The position numbers were made by a program, and so were the translations under genes. Shown piece after piece: positions 9,768 through 19,036 of a DNA stretch of 64,000 bases. The notes beneath the pieces are model-generated. The model was not told the DNA's origin. It saw only the letters and a list, made by a program, of their open reading frames with translations, and did not search any database. Source of the DNA: Pseudomonadota bacterium (GTDB taxonomy: Bacteria > Pseudomonadota > Alphaproteobacteria > Rhizobiales > Xanthobacteraceae); the NCBI GenBank assembly GCA_023435725.1, contig JAEYRD010000050.1, positions 27,610 to 91,609 of the forward strand, given 5' to 3'. Position 1 is the stretch's first letter, and the number at the start of each line of letters is the position of its first letter.

Positions 9768-12641
9768 ATGTCTCTGATCGAAGAAATCGACTTCGGCACG
9801 CCGCGCTCCAAATCGGAAACGATGGTGACGCTGACCATTGACGGCAAGCAGGTCTCGGTGCCCGAGGGCACCTCGATCATGCGCGCGGCAATGGACGCCG
9901 GGCACCAGATCCCGAAGCTTTGCGCGACCGACATGGTCGACGCGTTCGGCTCCTGCCGCCTCTGCTTGGTCGAGATCGAGGGCCGCGCCGGCACGCCGGC
10001 CTCCTGCACCACGCCGGTGATGAACGGCCTCATCGTGCACACCCAGACCGAGCGGCTGAAGAAGCTGCGCAAGGGCGTGATGGAGCTCTACATCTCCGAC
10101 CATCCGCTAGACTGCCTCACCTGCGGCGCCAACGGCGATTGCGAATTGCAGGACATGGCCGGCGCCGTCGGCCTGCGCGACGTGCGCTACGGCTATGAGG
10201 GCGAAAACCACGTCTTCGCCAAGTCCAACGGCGATGTGAACCCCGCCTGGATGCCGAAGGACGAATCCAACCCCTATTTCACCTACGATCCCTCGAAGTG
10301 CATCGTCTGCTCGCGCTGCGTCCGCGCCTGCGAGGAAGTGCAAGGCACCTTCGCGCTGACGATCTCGGGCCGCGGCTTCGACAGCCGCGTCTCGCCCGGC
10401 ATGAGCGAGAGCTTCCTCGGCTCCGAATGCGTCTCCTGCGGCGCCTGCGTGCAGGCCTGCCCCACTGCGACGCTGACGGAAAAGTCGGTGATCGAGATCG
10501 GCCAGCCCGAGCACTCCGTCGTCACCACCTGCGCCTATTGCGGCGTCGGCTGCGCCTTCAAGGCAGAGATGCGCGGCGAGGAGGTCGTGCGCATGGTGCC
10601 CTGGAAGGACGGCAAGGCCAATCGCGGCCATTCCTGCGTCAAGGGCCGCTTCGCCTGGGGCTACACCAACCACAGGGAACGCATCCTCAAGCCGATGATC
10701 CGCGAGCGGATCGAGGAGCCCTGGCGCGAGGTGTCCTGGGATGAAGCGTTTTCGTTTGCCGCGACCAGGATGCGCGGCATCCAGAAGAAATACGGCCGCG
10801 ACGCCATCGGCGGCATCACCTCGTCCCGCTGCACCAACGAGGAAACCTATCTGGTGCAGAAGCTGATCCGCGCCGGCTTCGGCAACAATAATGTCGACAC
10901 CTGCGCCCGGGTCTGCCACTCGCCGACGGGCTATGGCCTCGCCACCACCTTCGGCACCTCTGCCGGCACGCAGGATTTCGACTCCGTCGAGGAGACCGAT
11001 GTCGTCGTGGTCATCGGCGCCAATCCGGCCTCGGCGCACCCGGTGTTCGCCTCGCGGCTGAAGAAGCGGCTGCGCCAGGGCGCAAAGCTGATCGTGATCG
11101 ATCCGCGCCGCACCGAGATGGTGGAATCGCCCCATGTGAAGGCGCTGCACCTGCCCCTGATGCCCGGCACCAACGTCGCGGTCATGACCGCACTGGCGCA
11201 TGTCATTGTCACCGAGGGCCTCGTCAACGAAGCCTTCGTGCGCGAGCGCTGCGACTGGAGCGAGTTCGAGGAATGGGCGGCCTTTGTCGCCCAGCCGAAC
11301 AATAGCCCCGAAGCCACCGCCATCCTCACCGGCGTCGATCCCAAGGATCTTCGTGAGGCGGCGCGGACCTACGCCACCGGCGGCAACGGCGCGATCTATT
11401 ACGGGCTCGGCGTCACCGAGCACAGCCAGGGCTCGACGACCGTGATCGCGATCGCGAACCTCGCGATGGCGACCGGCAATATCGGCCGTCCCGGTGTCGG
11501 CGTGAACCCGCTGCGCGGCCAGAACAACGTGCAGGGCTCCTGCGACATGGGATCCTTCCCGCACGAGCTCCCCGGCTACCGCCACATCGCTGGCGATGCC
11601 GTGCGCGAGCAGTTCGAGGCGATGTGGGACGTCAAGCTCAACCCGGAGCCGGGCCTGCGCATTCCCAACATGTTCGACGCCGCGGTCGAAGGCACCTTCA
11701 TGGGCATCTACGTGCAGGGCGAGGACATCCTCCAGTCCGACCCGAACACCTCCCACGTCGTGGCGGCGCTGTCGGCAATGGAGTGCGTCATCGTCCACGA
11801 TCTCTTCCTGAACGAGACCGCGAACTACGCCCACGTCTTCCTGCCCGGCTCGAGCTTCCTCGAGAAGGACGGCACCTTCACCAACGCCGAGCGCCGTATC
11901 CAGCGCGTGCGCAAGGTGATGACGCCGAAGAACGGCATGGCCGACTGGGAGGTCACGATCGCGCTCGCCAAGGCCATGGGCTTCGAGATGAAATACAATC
12001 ATCCCTCCGAGATCATGGACGAGATCGCGGCGCTGACGCCGACCTTCGCCGGCGTCTCCTACGCCAAGCTCGAAGAGGTCGGCTCGGTACAATGGCCCTG
12101 CAACGAGAAGGCGCCCGAGGGCACGCCGGTGATGCACATCGACGGCTTCGTCCGCGGCAAGGGCAAATTCGTCGTCACCGAATATGTCGCAACCGACGAA
12201 CGCACCGGCCCGCGCTATCCGCTGCTGTTGACCACGGGCCGCATCCTCAGCCAGTACAATGTCGGGGCGCAGACCCGGCGCACCGAAAACGTGGTCTGGC
12301 ATGCCGAGGACCGGCTGGAGATCCATCCGCACGATGCCGAGCAGCGCGGCGTGCGCGACGGCGACTGGGTGCGGCTGAAGAGCCGCGCCGGCGAGACCAC
12401 GCTCCGTGCGGAGATCACCGCCCGCGTGGCGCCCGGCGTCGTCTATACCACCTTCCACCACCCGGACACGCAGGCCAACGTCATCACCACCGACTATTCG
12501 GACTGGGCGACCAACTGTCCCGAATACAAGGTCACGGCGGTGCAGGTGTCGCCCTCGAACGGCCCGTCGGACTGGCAGAAGGCCTACGACGCGCAGGCGC
12601 GGCAATCCCGCCGCATCGCGCCGGCCGAAGCTGCGGAGTAG
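9768..12641 (+). CDS. fdsA: Formate dehydrogenase alpha subunit, molybdenum catalytic subunit
   Basis: This 957-residue catalytic subunit oxidises formate to CO2 at a bis-molybdopterin guanine dinucleotide centre in the cytoplasm. The N-terminus is a [2Fe-2S] ferredoxin domain with ligands C52, C63, C66 and C80. It is followed by a His/Cys cluster motif (HPLDCLTCGANGDC), two ferredoxin-like [4Fe-4S] motifs (CIVCSRCVRAC and CVSCGACVQACPT) and the CAYCGVGC cluster of the molybdopterin domain. The Mo ligand is cysteine, not selenocysteine, at C383 in RVCHSPTG, with the conserved His next to it. The C-terminal molydopterin-dinucleotide-binding domain is intact. A TAG stop is followed after 4 bases by fdhD. 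Confidence 0.95.
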   Translation: MSLIEEIDFGTPRSKSETMVTLTIDGKQVSVPEGTSIMRAAMDAGHQIPKLCATDMVDAFGSCRLCLVEIEGRAGTPASCTTPVMNGLIVHTQTERLKKLRKGVMELYISDHPLDCLTCGANGDCELQDMAGAVGLRDVRYGYEGENHVFAKSNGDVNPAWMPKDESNPYFTYDPSKCIVCSRCVRACEEVQGTFALTISGRGFDSRVSPGMSESFLGSECVSCGACVQACPTATLTEKSVIEIGQPEHSVVTTCAYCGVGCAFKAEMRGEEVVRMVPWKDGKANRGHSCVKGRFAWGYTNHRERILKPMIRERIEEPWREVSWDEAFSFAATRMRGIQKKYGRDAIGGITSSRCTNEETYLVQKLIRAGFGNNNVDTCARVCHSPTGYGLATTFGTSAGTQDFDSVEETDVVVVIGANPASAHPVFASRLKKRLRQGAKLIVIDPRRTEMVESPHVKALHLPLMPGTNVAVMTALAHVIVTEGLVNEAFVRERCDWSEFEEWAAFVAQPNNSPEATAILTGVDPKDLREAARTYATGGNGAIYYGLGVTEHSQGSTTVIAIANLAMATGNIGRPGVGVNPLRGQNNVQGSCDMGSFPHELPGYRHIAGDAVREQFEAMWDVKLNPEPGLRIPNMFDAAVEGTFMGIYVQGEDILQSDPNTSHVVAALSAMECVIVHDLFLNETANYAHVFLPGSSFLEKDGTFTNAERRIQRVRKVMTPKNGMADWEVTIALAKAMGFEMKYNHPSEIMDEIAALTPTFAGVSYAKLEEVGSVQWPCNEKAPEGTPVMHIDGFVRGKGKFVVTEYVATDERTGPRYPLLLTTGRILSQYNVGAQTRRTENVVWHAEDRLEIHPHDAEQRGVRDGDWVRLKSRAGETTLRAEITARVAPGVVYTTFHHPDTQANVITTDYSDWATNCPEYKVTAVQVSPSNGPSDWQKAYDAQARQSRRIAPAEAAE

Positions 12642-12645
12642 CGGC

Positions 12646-13473
12646 ATGCACGTGCCGGTCCAGGCCATCGACCGCGAGATCTGGCGCGACGGCGCGACCT
12701 CTGAGGGCACGCGGCTGATCCCCGAGGAGACGCCGCTGGCGCTGACGTATAACGGCGGCACCTACGCCGTCATGATGGGAACGCCGCAGAACCTGGAGGA
12801 CTTCGCCGTCGGCTTCAGCTTGAGCGAAGGCATCGTCAAATCGGCCGACGACATCCGGTCTCTCGAAACGGTACGCCTCGACGATGGCATCGAACTACGC
12901 ATGTGGCTTGCGCCGGAAGAGGCCGCGCGCATCAGCGAGCGCCGTCGCCACATTGCCGGTCCGACCGGCTGCGGCATCTGCGGTGTCGATTCGATCTCGG
13001 AGGCCATCCGGCCCGCCGCTACCGTCCCTCACGGTCAGACCTTTACGCCCAACCAGATCATGACGGCGATGCAAGCCATCGCTCCCCTGCAATCGATCAA
13101 CCTGCAGACGCGCGCCGTTCACGCCGCCGCGTTCTGGTCTCCTGCCGGAAGCATCGTTGCGCTGCGCGAGGATGTCGGCCGCCACAACGCGCTCGACAAG
13201 CTCGCCGGCGCATTGGCGCGCAGCCGCACGGACGCAAGTAGCGGCATGGTGCTGTTGACGAGCCGCGTCTCGGTCGAGATGGTGCAGAAGACCGCAGCGA
13301 TCGGCGCACCGGTGATGGTCGCGGTGTCCGCGCCGACCGCGCTCGCGGTCCGCACGGCGGAAGCCGCCGGAATCACGCTGGTCGCCATTGCCCGCCAGGA
13401 CGGGTTCGAAGTGTTTTCGCATGGCAGCCGGGTTATCCGTCGCCATGCCGAGGAGGTTGCCGATGTCGCCTGA
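12646..13473 (+). CDS. fdhD: Formate dehydrogenase accessory sulfurtransferase FdhD/FdsC
   Basis: This 275-residue FdhD-family chaperone transfers sulfur to the molybdopterin cofactor and is needed for active formate dehydrogenase. The catalytic CxxC is seen in GPTGCGICGVDS around residues 107-112. The C-terminal half carries EDVGRHNALDK and TSRVSVEMVQK, hallmarks of the family. Its place between fdsA and fdsD is where the Cupriavidus fds operon has fdsC. The ATG at 12646 follows the fdsA stop by 4 bases. The gene overlaps fdsD by 11 bases. Confidence 0.92.
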   Translation: MHVPVQAIDREIWRDGATSEGTRLIPEETPLALTYNGGTYAVMMGTPQNLEDFAVGFSLSEGIVKSADDIRSLETVRLDDGIELRMWLAPEEAARISERRRHIAGPTGCGICGVDSISEAIRPAATVPHGQTFTPNQIMTAMQAIAPLQSINLQTRAVHAAAFWSPAGSIVALREDVGRHNALDKLAGALARSRTDASSGMVLLTSRVSVEMVQKTAAIGAPVMVAVSAPTALAVRTAEAAGITLVAIARQDGFEVFSHGSRVIRRHAEEVADVA

Positions 13474-13696
13474 CCGCCTGATCTACATGGCCAACCAGAT
13501 CGGCACGTTTTTCCGCAGCCAGGGCCACGACAAGGCCGTGCCGGGGATTGCCGAGCACATCAAGAAGTTCTGGGATCCCCGCATGAAGCGCGCGATCTTC
13601 GCCCATCTCGACGCGGGCGGCGCGGGCCTGGAGCCGAACGTGCTCGAAGCTCTCACCACGCTGAAGCAGGCTACGTCCCTTCCAGAAGCGCGCTGA
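13463..13696 (+). CDS. fdsD: Formate dehydrogenase delta subunit
   Basis: This 77-residue protein starts MSPDRLIYMANQIGTFF and contains HIKKFWDPRMKR, matching the small FdsD family found at the end of fds operons. It is an assembly or minor subunit of the soluble formate dehydrogenase. AGGAGG at 13451-13456 is an ideal ribosome binding site for the ATG at 13463, which overlaps the end of fdhD. Its last 26 bases overlap the 3-prime end of glnE on the opposite strand, so there is no room for a terminator between the two. Confidence 0.9.
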   Translation: MSPDRLIYMANQIGTFFRSQGHDKAVPGIAEHIKKFWDPRMKRAIFAHLDAGGAGLEPNVLEALTTLKQATSLPEAR

Positions 13697-16640
13697 ACAC
13701 CCGCCGCACCTCGGTTTGGGTCTCCTTCACGCGCGCCTCCAGCGACGAGAAGTCCGGCGCATCGCCGGCGCGTGCCATCACGCGCTGAAGATCAGTGCCG
13801 GCGGTTTCCGGCTTGAAGCGATCGCTGACGCAGAGCCGCAGGATCTGCGTCAGATCGTGATAGAGCCGCGCCGCGGCACGAAGGATCTCGGCCTCCGACT
13901 GCGGGAGCACGCCGAGCTTGGCGGCATTGTCCAGCACCTGCATCGTACTGATGTCGAGAATTTCCGGCTTGTCGTGGGCGTGCACGAGCTGGAGATATTG
14001 CGCAATGAAGTCGATATCGACCATGCCGCCGGCGGCGTATTTGATATCCCAATGGTCGCTCTCGCCCTTCTCCTGCGCGATCGCGCGCCGCATATCGGCA
14101 ACATCGTTGGCGATGATGCCCTGGTCGCGGCGGCGGGTCAGCACCTCGCGGATGATGCCCTCGATCCGCTCGCGGAATTCGGGAGATGCCGACACCACGC
14201 GGGCGCGGGTCAGGGCCATGTGCTCCCAGGTCCAGGCCTCGTTGGCCTGGTAATCCGCGAAGGAGGCAAGGCTCGAGGCCACGGGGCCAGCGCGCCCCGA
14301 CGGACGCAGCCGCATGTCGATCTCGTAGAGCACGCCGTAATTGGTGCGCGTGGTGAAGGCGCTGATCAGACGCTGGGTGAGGCGCGCGAAGTAATGTGCC
14401 CCCTGCAGCGACTTCGGCCCATCCGAGTCCGGATTTTCGCTGTCGAAATCGTAGAGCAGGATCAGGTCGAGGTCGGATGACGCGGTCATCTCGCGGCTGC
14501 CGAGGCGCCCCATCGCGATGATCGCGGTCTCCTGCCCCTTGATCCGGCCGTGCTGGGCGGCGAAGCGATCGGCGACGAGACCATGCACGGTATGGACGAT
14601 GCCTTCGGCGACGTCCGCAAAAGCCGTGCTCGCCTGCTGCGCCGAAACCGTGCCGGAGAGGATGCGCGTGCCGATCAGGAACAGGCTCTCCTGCCCGAAC
14701 AGGCGCAGGCGGTCGAGGAATTCCTCATATGAGCCCGCGTCCTGCACGGTGGCTGCGAGCCGCGCCGACAGCTCCTGCTTATCGGGCATCGCGCCGAAGA
14801 AGCGCGGATCGATCAGGCCGTCCATGAGCTGCGGCTTCCGCGCCAGCATCTCACCGAGCCGCGGCGCCGCGCCCAACACCAGGGCCACGAGCGCGACGAG
14901 ATCGCGGTTCTGGCCAAGCAGCGTGATCAGCCGGCCGCCGCGCTGGAGCGCCTGGAGGAATTGATCGAACGCAACGACGGCGCGATCCGGCTCCTCGGCA
15001 TGCGCGAGGCCGTCGATCAGCGCCGGCACGAATTCGACGAATGCACTTCGCGTCTGGTCGTTGCGGAACACGCGGTAATCGCCGGTGATCCAGTCGCGCA
15101 TCGTCTGCGCGACCGCGGCCGGTTTCTTGAAGCCGAGCGTCGTCAGATATTGCAGAAGGCGCGGATCGTCGGGACCTGCGCTGTAGTCGAGCGCCGGCAG
15201 TTTTGCCGTTCCGGTCGGATCGTCGCCCTCGAACAGTTTTTCGTAGTGCCCCTGGACGATCTCAAGCTGCCGCAGCAGATCGTGGGCAAAAGCCTCGCGG
15301 TTTGCATAGCCGAAGAAGCAAGCAAAGCGCTCGACCGCCTCCTTCTCTTCGGGCAGCGCATGGGTCTGCTCGTCAGCGATCATCTGGATGCGATGCTCGA
15401 CCCGGCGCAGGAATTCATAGGCCGTGGTCAGTTCGTCGCGTGCCGCAGAGGTGATCCAGTTGCTGGAGGCGAGAATGTCGAGCGCGGCCAGCGTCGGCCG
15501 CACCCGCAATTCCGGATGGCGTCCGCCGGCGATCAACTGCTGCGTCTGAGCGAAAAACTCGATCTCGCGGATGCCGCCACGACCGACCTTGACGTTGTGT
15601 CCCTCGACCGCGATCTCGCTCTGGCCGCGATAGGTCTGCATCTGCCGCTTCATGTCGTGGACGTCGGCGAGCGCGGCGAAGTCGAGATGCTTGCGCCAGA
15701 CGAAGGGCGCGATTTCGGCGAGCAGCGCCTCACCCGCCCTGGGATCGCCGGCGCAGGCGCGCGCCTTGATCATCGCCGCGCGCTCCCACGTGCGCCCCTC
15801 CCGCTCGTAATAGTTCAGCGCGGCGTCCCGCGAGATCGCCACCTGCGTCGAGGACGGATCGGGGCGCAGCCGCAGATCGACACGGAAGACGTAGCCGTCA
15901 TAGGTGCGCTGCTGGAGGATGCGTGCCATCCCCTGCGTCACCCGGACGAAGAACGGTTGGGGCTCGATATCCGGCGCCAGCGTCGTGGCCTCGGGATCGA
16001 AGAACACGATCAGATCGATATCGCTGGAATAGTTCAGCTCGCCCGCGCCCATCTTGCCCATGGCGAGCACTATCAGGCCGCAGCCTTCCTCGGGCACCTC
16101 GGGATTGGGCGGCGCGAGCTTTCCGCGTGCGGCTTCGTGCCGCAGCAGGTACTGGAGCGCCGCCTGCACCGACGAGACCGCGACGTCGGTGAGCGCCGCC
16201 GTCACCCGCATCACCGGCCAGACCCCGCCGATGTCGCACAGCGCAGTCAGGAGCGCCGCCTCCGCCTTCATGCGGCGGAGCAGCCGCATCACTTCGGCCT
16301 CGTCGGGCGCCGCGAGCACAGCGCCCCTCGCCTCCGCGATCAGCGCCGGCAGATGCGCATCCGGATCGCATTCGAGCAGCCGGATCAGGCGCAGCGCATC
16401 GGTGCGCACCAGATCGAACAAATAGGGTGAGAATTCCGCGATGCCGGCCAGGATATCCCGCGCGAAGGGATGGGTCAGCAGGGCCTGGATACGGGCCGAT
16501 TGTGCCGGCTCGAGTTCGGCCAGCCAGTTCTCAAAACGTCGTTCGTCGGTTGCGGACGCGGCAATATGGGGAGCCTCCGCAAAGCGCGCGGCCAGTCTCT
16601 CGCCATGCTTGTCCGCGTATCCCGGCGCGGAGTGGTTCAT
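13671..16640 (-). CDS. glnE: Bifunctional glutamine synthetase adenylyltransferase/adenylyl-removing enzyme
   Basis: This 989-residue enzyme switches glutamine synthetase on and off by removing or adding AMP in response to PII signalling. Two nucleotidyltransferase domains are visible: the N-terminal adenylyl-removing half with SSDIDLIVFFDPE, and the C-terminal adenylyltransferase half with SSDLDLILLYDFD, each giving the metal-binding Asp pair. The length is normal. The start codon overlaps the stop of the upstream histidine kinase by 4 bases, so it belongs to a kinase-glnE transcription unit. The C-terminal codons overlap fdsD on the other strand. Confidence 0.95.
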   Translation of the reverse strand: MNHSAPGYADKHGERLAARFAEAPHIAASATDERRFENWLAELEPAQSARIQALLTHPFARDILAGIAEFSPYLFDLVRTDALRLIRLLECDPDAHLPALIAEARGAVLAAPDEAEVMRLLRRMKAEAALLTALCDIGGVWPVMRVTAALTDVAVSSVQAALQYLLRHEAARGKLAPPNPEVPEEGCGLIVLAMGKMGAGELNYSSDIDLIVFFDPEATTLAPDIEPQPFFVRVTQGMARILQQRTYDGYVFRVDLRLRPDPSSTQVAISRDAALNYYEREGRTWERAAMIKARACAGDPRAGEALLAEIAPFVWRKHLDFAALADVHDMKRQMQTYRGQSEIAVEGHNVKVGRGGIREIEFFAQTQQLIAGGRHPELRVRPTLAALDILASSNWITSAARDELTTAYEFLRRVEHRIQMIADEQTHALPEEKEAVERFACFFGYANREAFAHDLLRQLEIVQGHYEKLFEGDDPTGTAKLPALDYSAGPDDPRLLQYLTTLGFKKPAAVAQTMRDWITGDYRVFRNDQTRSAFVEFVPALIDGLAHAEEPDRAVVAFDQFLQALQRGGRLITLLGQNRDLVALVALVLGAAPRLGEMLARKPQLMDGLIDPRFFGAMPDKQELSARLAATVQDAGSYEEFLDRLRLFGQESLFLIGTRILSGTVSAQQASTAFADVAEGIVHTVHGLVADRFAAQHGRIKGQETAIIAMGRLGSREMTASSDLDLILLYDFDSENPDSDGPKSLQGAHYFARLTQRLISAFTTRTNYGVLYEIDMRLRPSGRAGPVASSLASFADYQANEAWTWEHMALTRARVVSASPEFRERIEGIIREVLTRRRDQGIIANDVADMRRAIAQEKGESDHWDIKYAAGGMVDIDFIAQYLQLVHAHDKPEILDISTMQVLDNAAKLGVLPQSEAEILRAAARLYHDLTQILRLCVSDRFKPETAGTDLQRVMARAGDAPDFSSLEARVKETQTEVRRVFSALLEGT

Positions 16641-18097
16641 GCCACCTTCTGTGGCACATCCTGCATTGGAGGGGCAACCCTATCGCCGGCGCCGGCGCGC
16701 ACCGGGAGCACCAGCGTGGCCACGAGACCGGGATGGGCGTCACCGAGCCGCAATTCGCCACCGTGCAGCGTTGCAACTGCCGAGGCCAGGCTAAGGCCGA
16801 GGCCGGAGCCCGGCAGCGTGCGGCTGGCCTCCAGCCGCACGAATCGCTCGATGGCATGCTTGCGGTCGGCTTCGGGGATGCCGGGACCTCGATCCGTGAC
16901 GCTGAGCAGCACCTGGTCGCCCTCGCGCCGCGCCTCGATCATGATCTGCCGGGCCTCCATGCTGACCACGGTTCCGCCCGTCTGTGCGACCGGCTTGCCG
17001 TATTTGATCGCATTCTCGACGAGGTTGGCGAGTGCCTGACTGATCAACTCGCGGTTGGCGTGAACCGGCGTCGGCTCGGCCTTGACCTTCAGGCTCATGC
17101 CGTCGTCCTCGGCGAGCGGCTCGTAAAGCTCGTGGATGCCATTGGCGACATCGGCGGCGTCGAAATCATCCATATTGCCGCGCGCCTGTCCGGACTCGGC
17201 GCGCGCGATCATCAGCAGCGCGTTGAAGGTGCGGATCAGCCCGTCGGACTCCTCGATGGTCCGCTCCAGCGCGGCGCGGTAATCGGCCTCGCAACCGGAT
17301 TTCGCCAAGGCCTCCTCGGCGCGGTTGCGCAAGCGCGTCAGCGGTGTCTTGAGGTCGTGGGCGATGTTGTCGGAGACTTCCTTCAACCCCACCATCAGCG
17401 CCTCGATCCGCTCCAGCATGGCATTGAGATTCTCGGCGAGGCGATCGAGCTCGTCGCCGCTGCGCCCCACCGGCAGGCGCTCGCTGAGATCGCCGGTCAT
17501 GATGCGATGAGCGGTGCCTGTCATCGCATCGATGCGCGTGAGCACACGGCGGGCCACGAAGATGCCGCCGCCCAGACCCAGCACGACCACGATCAGGATC
17601 GACCATTGCGCCGCCTTGGCGACGATGCCGAACAGACGCCGCCGCTCGTCGAGGTCGCGGCCGATCAGGAGCCGAAAACCGTTCTCGAGTTCGGTGACGC
17701 GCACCAATGCACGGTGATCGCGTTCGTCCGCGTCCTCGATCCGCCGATAGGCCGTCTCCGACCAGCCTGCCGTCGCCATCACGCCGGGCGCCAGCGAGCC
17801 GACATTGCCGGCGATCGCCTGCCCGGTCGGCGTGGTCACCAGGTAGAGATTGGCGCCCGGCCGCAGCGCCCGATACTCGATCGCGCGCACGAGACCGACC
17901 AGGCCGCGGCGGCCGTAGATCTCGTTGATCTCCGAGGTCTCGGCATTCACCGTCTGCGTGATTTCTTCGGTGATCAGCCGCCGCGTATTCCAGGCGAAAT
18001 AGCCTAGCAGCGAGGCCGCGAACATCGCGAACAGCAACAGATAGACCAGCGTCAGCCGGAACGCCGTGGTGCGGACGAGTTTACCGAATGCCGTCAC
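16637..18097 (-). CDS. Membrane sensor histidine kinase with HAMP domain
   Basis: This 486-residue kinase has an N-terminal transmembrane helix (residues about 13-33), a periplasmic part, a second helix near residues 160-182, a HAMP domain, then HisKA with HDLKTPLTRLRNRAEEAL. The ATPase domain has NLVENAIKYG, DRGPGIP and GSGLGLSLA. The gene begins 17 bases inside the end of the response-regulator gene and ends inside the glnE start, so regulator, kinase and glnE are translationally coupled. The degP gene lies upstream of the pair, which suggests an envelope-stress signal in the style of Cpx systems, but that link is inference from position. Confidence 0.85.
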   Translation of the reverse strand: MTAFGKLVRTTAFRLTLVYLLLFAMFAASLLGYFAWNTRRLITEEITQTVNAETSEINEIYGRRGLVGLVRAIEYRALRPGANLYLVTTPTGQAIAGNVGSLAPGVMATAGWSETAYRRIEDADERDHRALVRVTELENGFRLLIGRDLDERRRLFGIVAKAAQWSILIVVVLGLGGGIFVARRVLTRIDAMTGTAHRIMTGDLSERLPVGRSGDELDRLAENLNAMLERIEALMVGLKEVSDNIAHDLKTPLTRLRNRAEEALAKSGCEADYRAALERTIEESDGLIRTFNALLMIARAESGQARGNMDDFDAADVANGIHELYEPLAEDDGMSLKVKAEPTPVHANRELISQALANLVENAIKYGKPVAQTGGTVVSMEARQIMIEARREGDQVLLSVTDRGPGIPEADRKHAIERFVRLEASRTLPGSGLGLSLASAVATLHGGELRLGDAHPGLVATLVLPVRAGAGDRVAPPMQDVPQKVA

Positions 18098-18761
18098 GGA
18101 TCATGTACCCGGCGCCGCGGATCGTGTGCAGCAGCGGCCGATCGAAGCCCTTGTCGATCTTGGAGCGGAGCCGCGAGATGTGCACATCGATCACATTGGT
18201 CTGCGGATCGAAATGATAGTCCCAGACGTTTTCCAGAAGCATGGTGCGCGTCACCACCTGACCGGCATGCTTCATCAGGTATTCGAGCAGGCGGAATTCG
18301 CGCGGCTGGAGCGTCAGCTCGTCCTTGCCGCGGGCGACGCGATGGGAGAGCCGGTCGAGCTCGAGATCGCCGACGCGGTAGAGCGTGTCCTCGGCCGGAC
18401 CGCCGCGCCGGCGCGCCAGCACCTCGACCCGGGCCAGGAGCTCGGCGAAGGAATAGGGTTTCGGCAGATAGTCGTCACCGCCGGCACGCAGGCCCTTGAT
18501 GCGGTCGTCGACCTGCCCGAGCGCGGAGAGAATCAGCACCGGCGCGGTGTTGTCCTTGTCGCGGAGCGCGCCGATCAGCGACAGGCCGTCGCGCTTGGGC
18601 AGCATGCGGTCGACCACCAGCACGTCGTAATCGCCGTTCTCGGCCATGGCGAGGCCTTCCTCGCCGTCGGCGGCGTGATCGGCAATGTGTCCGACTTCGC
18701 GAAACGCCTTCACGAGGTAATCGGCGGATTCGCGGTCGTCTTCGATGATGAGGAGGCGCAT
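18081..18761 (-). CDS. OmpR/PhoB-family response regulator
   Basis: This 226-residue regulator has a receiver domain with phosphoacceptor D51 (VLVVDRMLPKRDG), acidic pocket EDD at residues 7-9 and the conserved Lys in YLPKPYSF. A winged-helix C-terminal domain follows with LTLQPREFRLLEYLM and VIDVHISRLRSKID. The start at MRLLIIEDD is chosen as the usual regulator N-terminus. A possible start ten codons upstream adds unconserved residues. It partners the adjoining HAMP kinase. A hairpin terminator for degP lies between this gene and degP, so it probably has its own promoter. Confidence 0.87.
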   Translation of the reverse strand: MRLLIIEDDRESADYLVKAFREVGHIADHAADGEEGLAMAENGDYDVLVVDRMLPKRDGLSLIGALRDKDNTAPVLILSALGQVDDRIKGLRAGGDDYLPKPYSFAELLARVEVLARRRGGPAEDTLYRVGDLELDRLSHRVARGKDELTLQPREFRLLEYLMKHAGQVVTRTMLLENVWDYHFDPQTNVIDVHISRLRSKIDKGFDRPLLHTIRGAGYMIRDGIR

Positions 18762-18940
18762 CGTGCGTTCGGCAGCGGTCAAGGGGGTCAACCTTCTCTG
18801 AACATGGCGCGAGCGGCAATCGCATGCAAGCCGAGCGGACGAATCTCGGAACGAGAAAGAGGCGGGCGGTGAAGCTGGGGGGACCTCACCGCCCTAGTCC
18901 TTCCGACGGAGGGGGGCGTAATTCCACCGGAAGGTAGAAA

Positions 18941-18968
18941 GGGGAAGCGAACGTTGCGCTGCTTCCCC
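18941..18968 (-). terminator. Probable terminator of degP
   Basis: On the minus strand GGGGAAGC and GCTTCCCC form a perfect 8-base stem with a 12-base loop, followed by TTTCT. It lies about 70 bases downstream of the degP stop. Confidence 0.55.
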
Positions 18969-19036
18969 GAAGGGCGTCGGCGGCGGGGGCGACTAATGCC
19001 GGCGACACCCCTCATCTCGTAAGCCTCCTGAAGGCC

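Noticed and set aside
10107..12761. Open frame of about 880 codons opposite fdsA
   Set aside because: Shadow of the formate dehydrogenase alpha gene, which has all expected cofactor ligands.
18788..19015. 75-codon frame between degP and the response regulator
   Set aside because: Arginine- and proline-rich, no ribosome binding site, and covers the terminator hairpin of degP.
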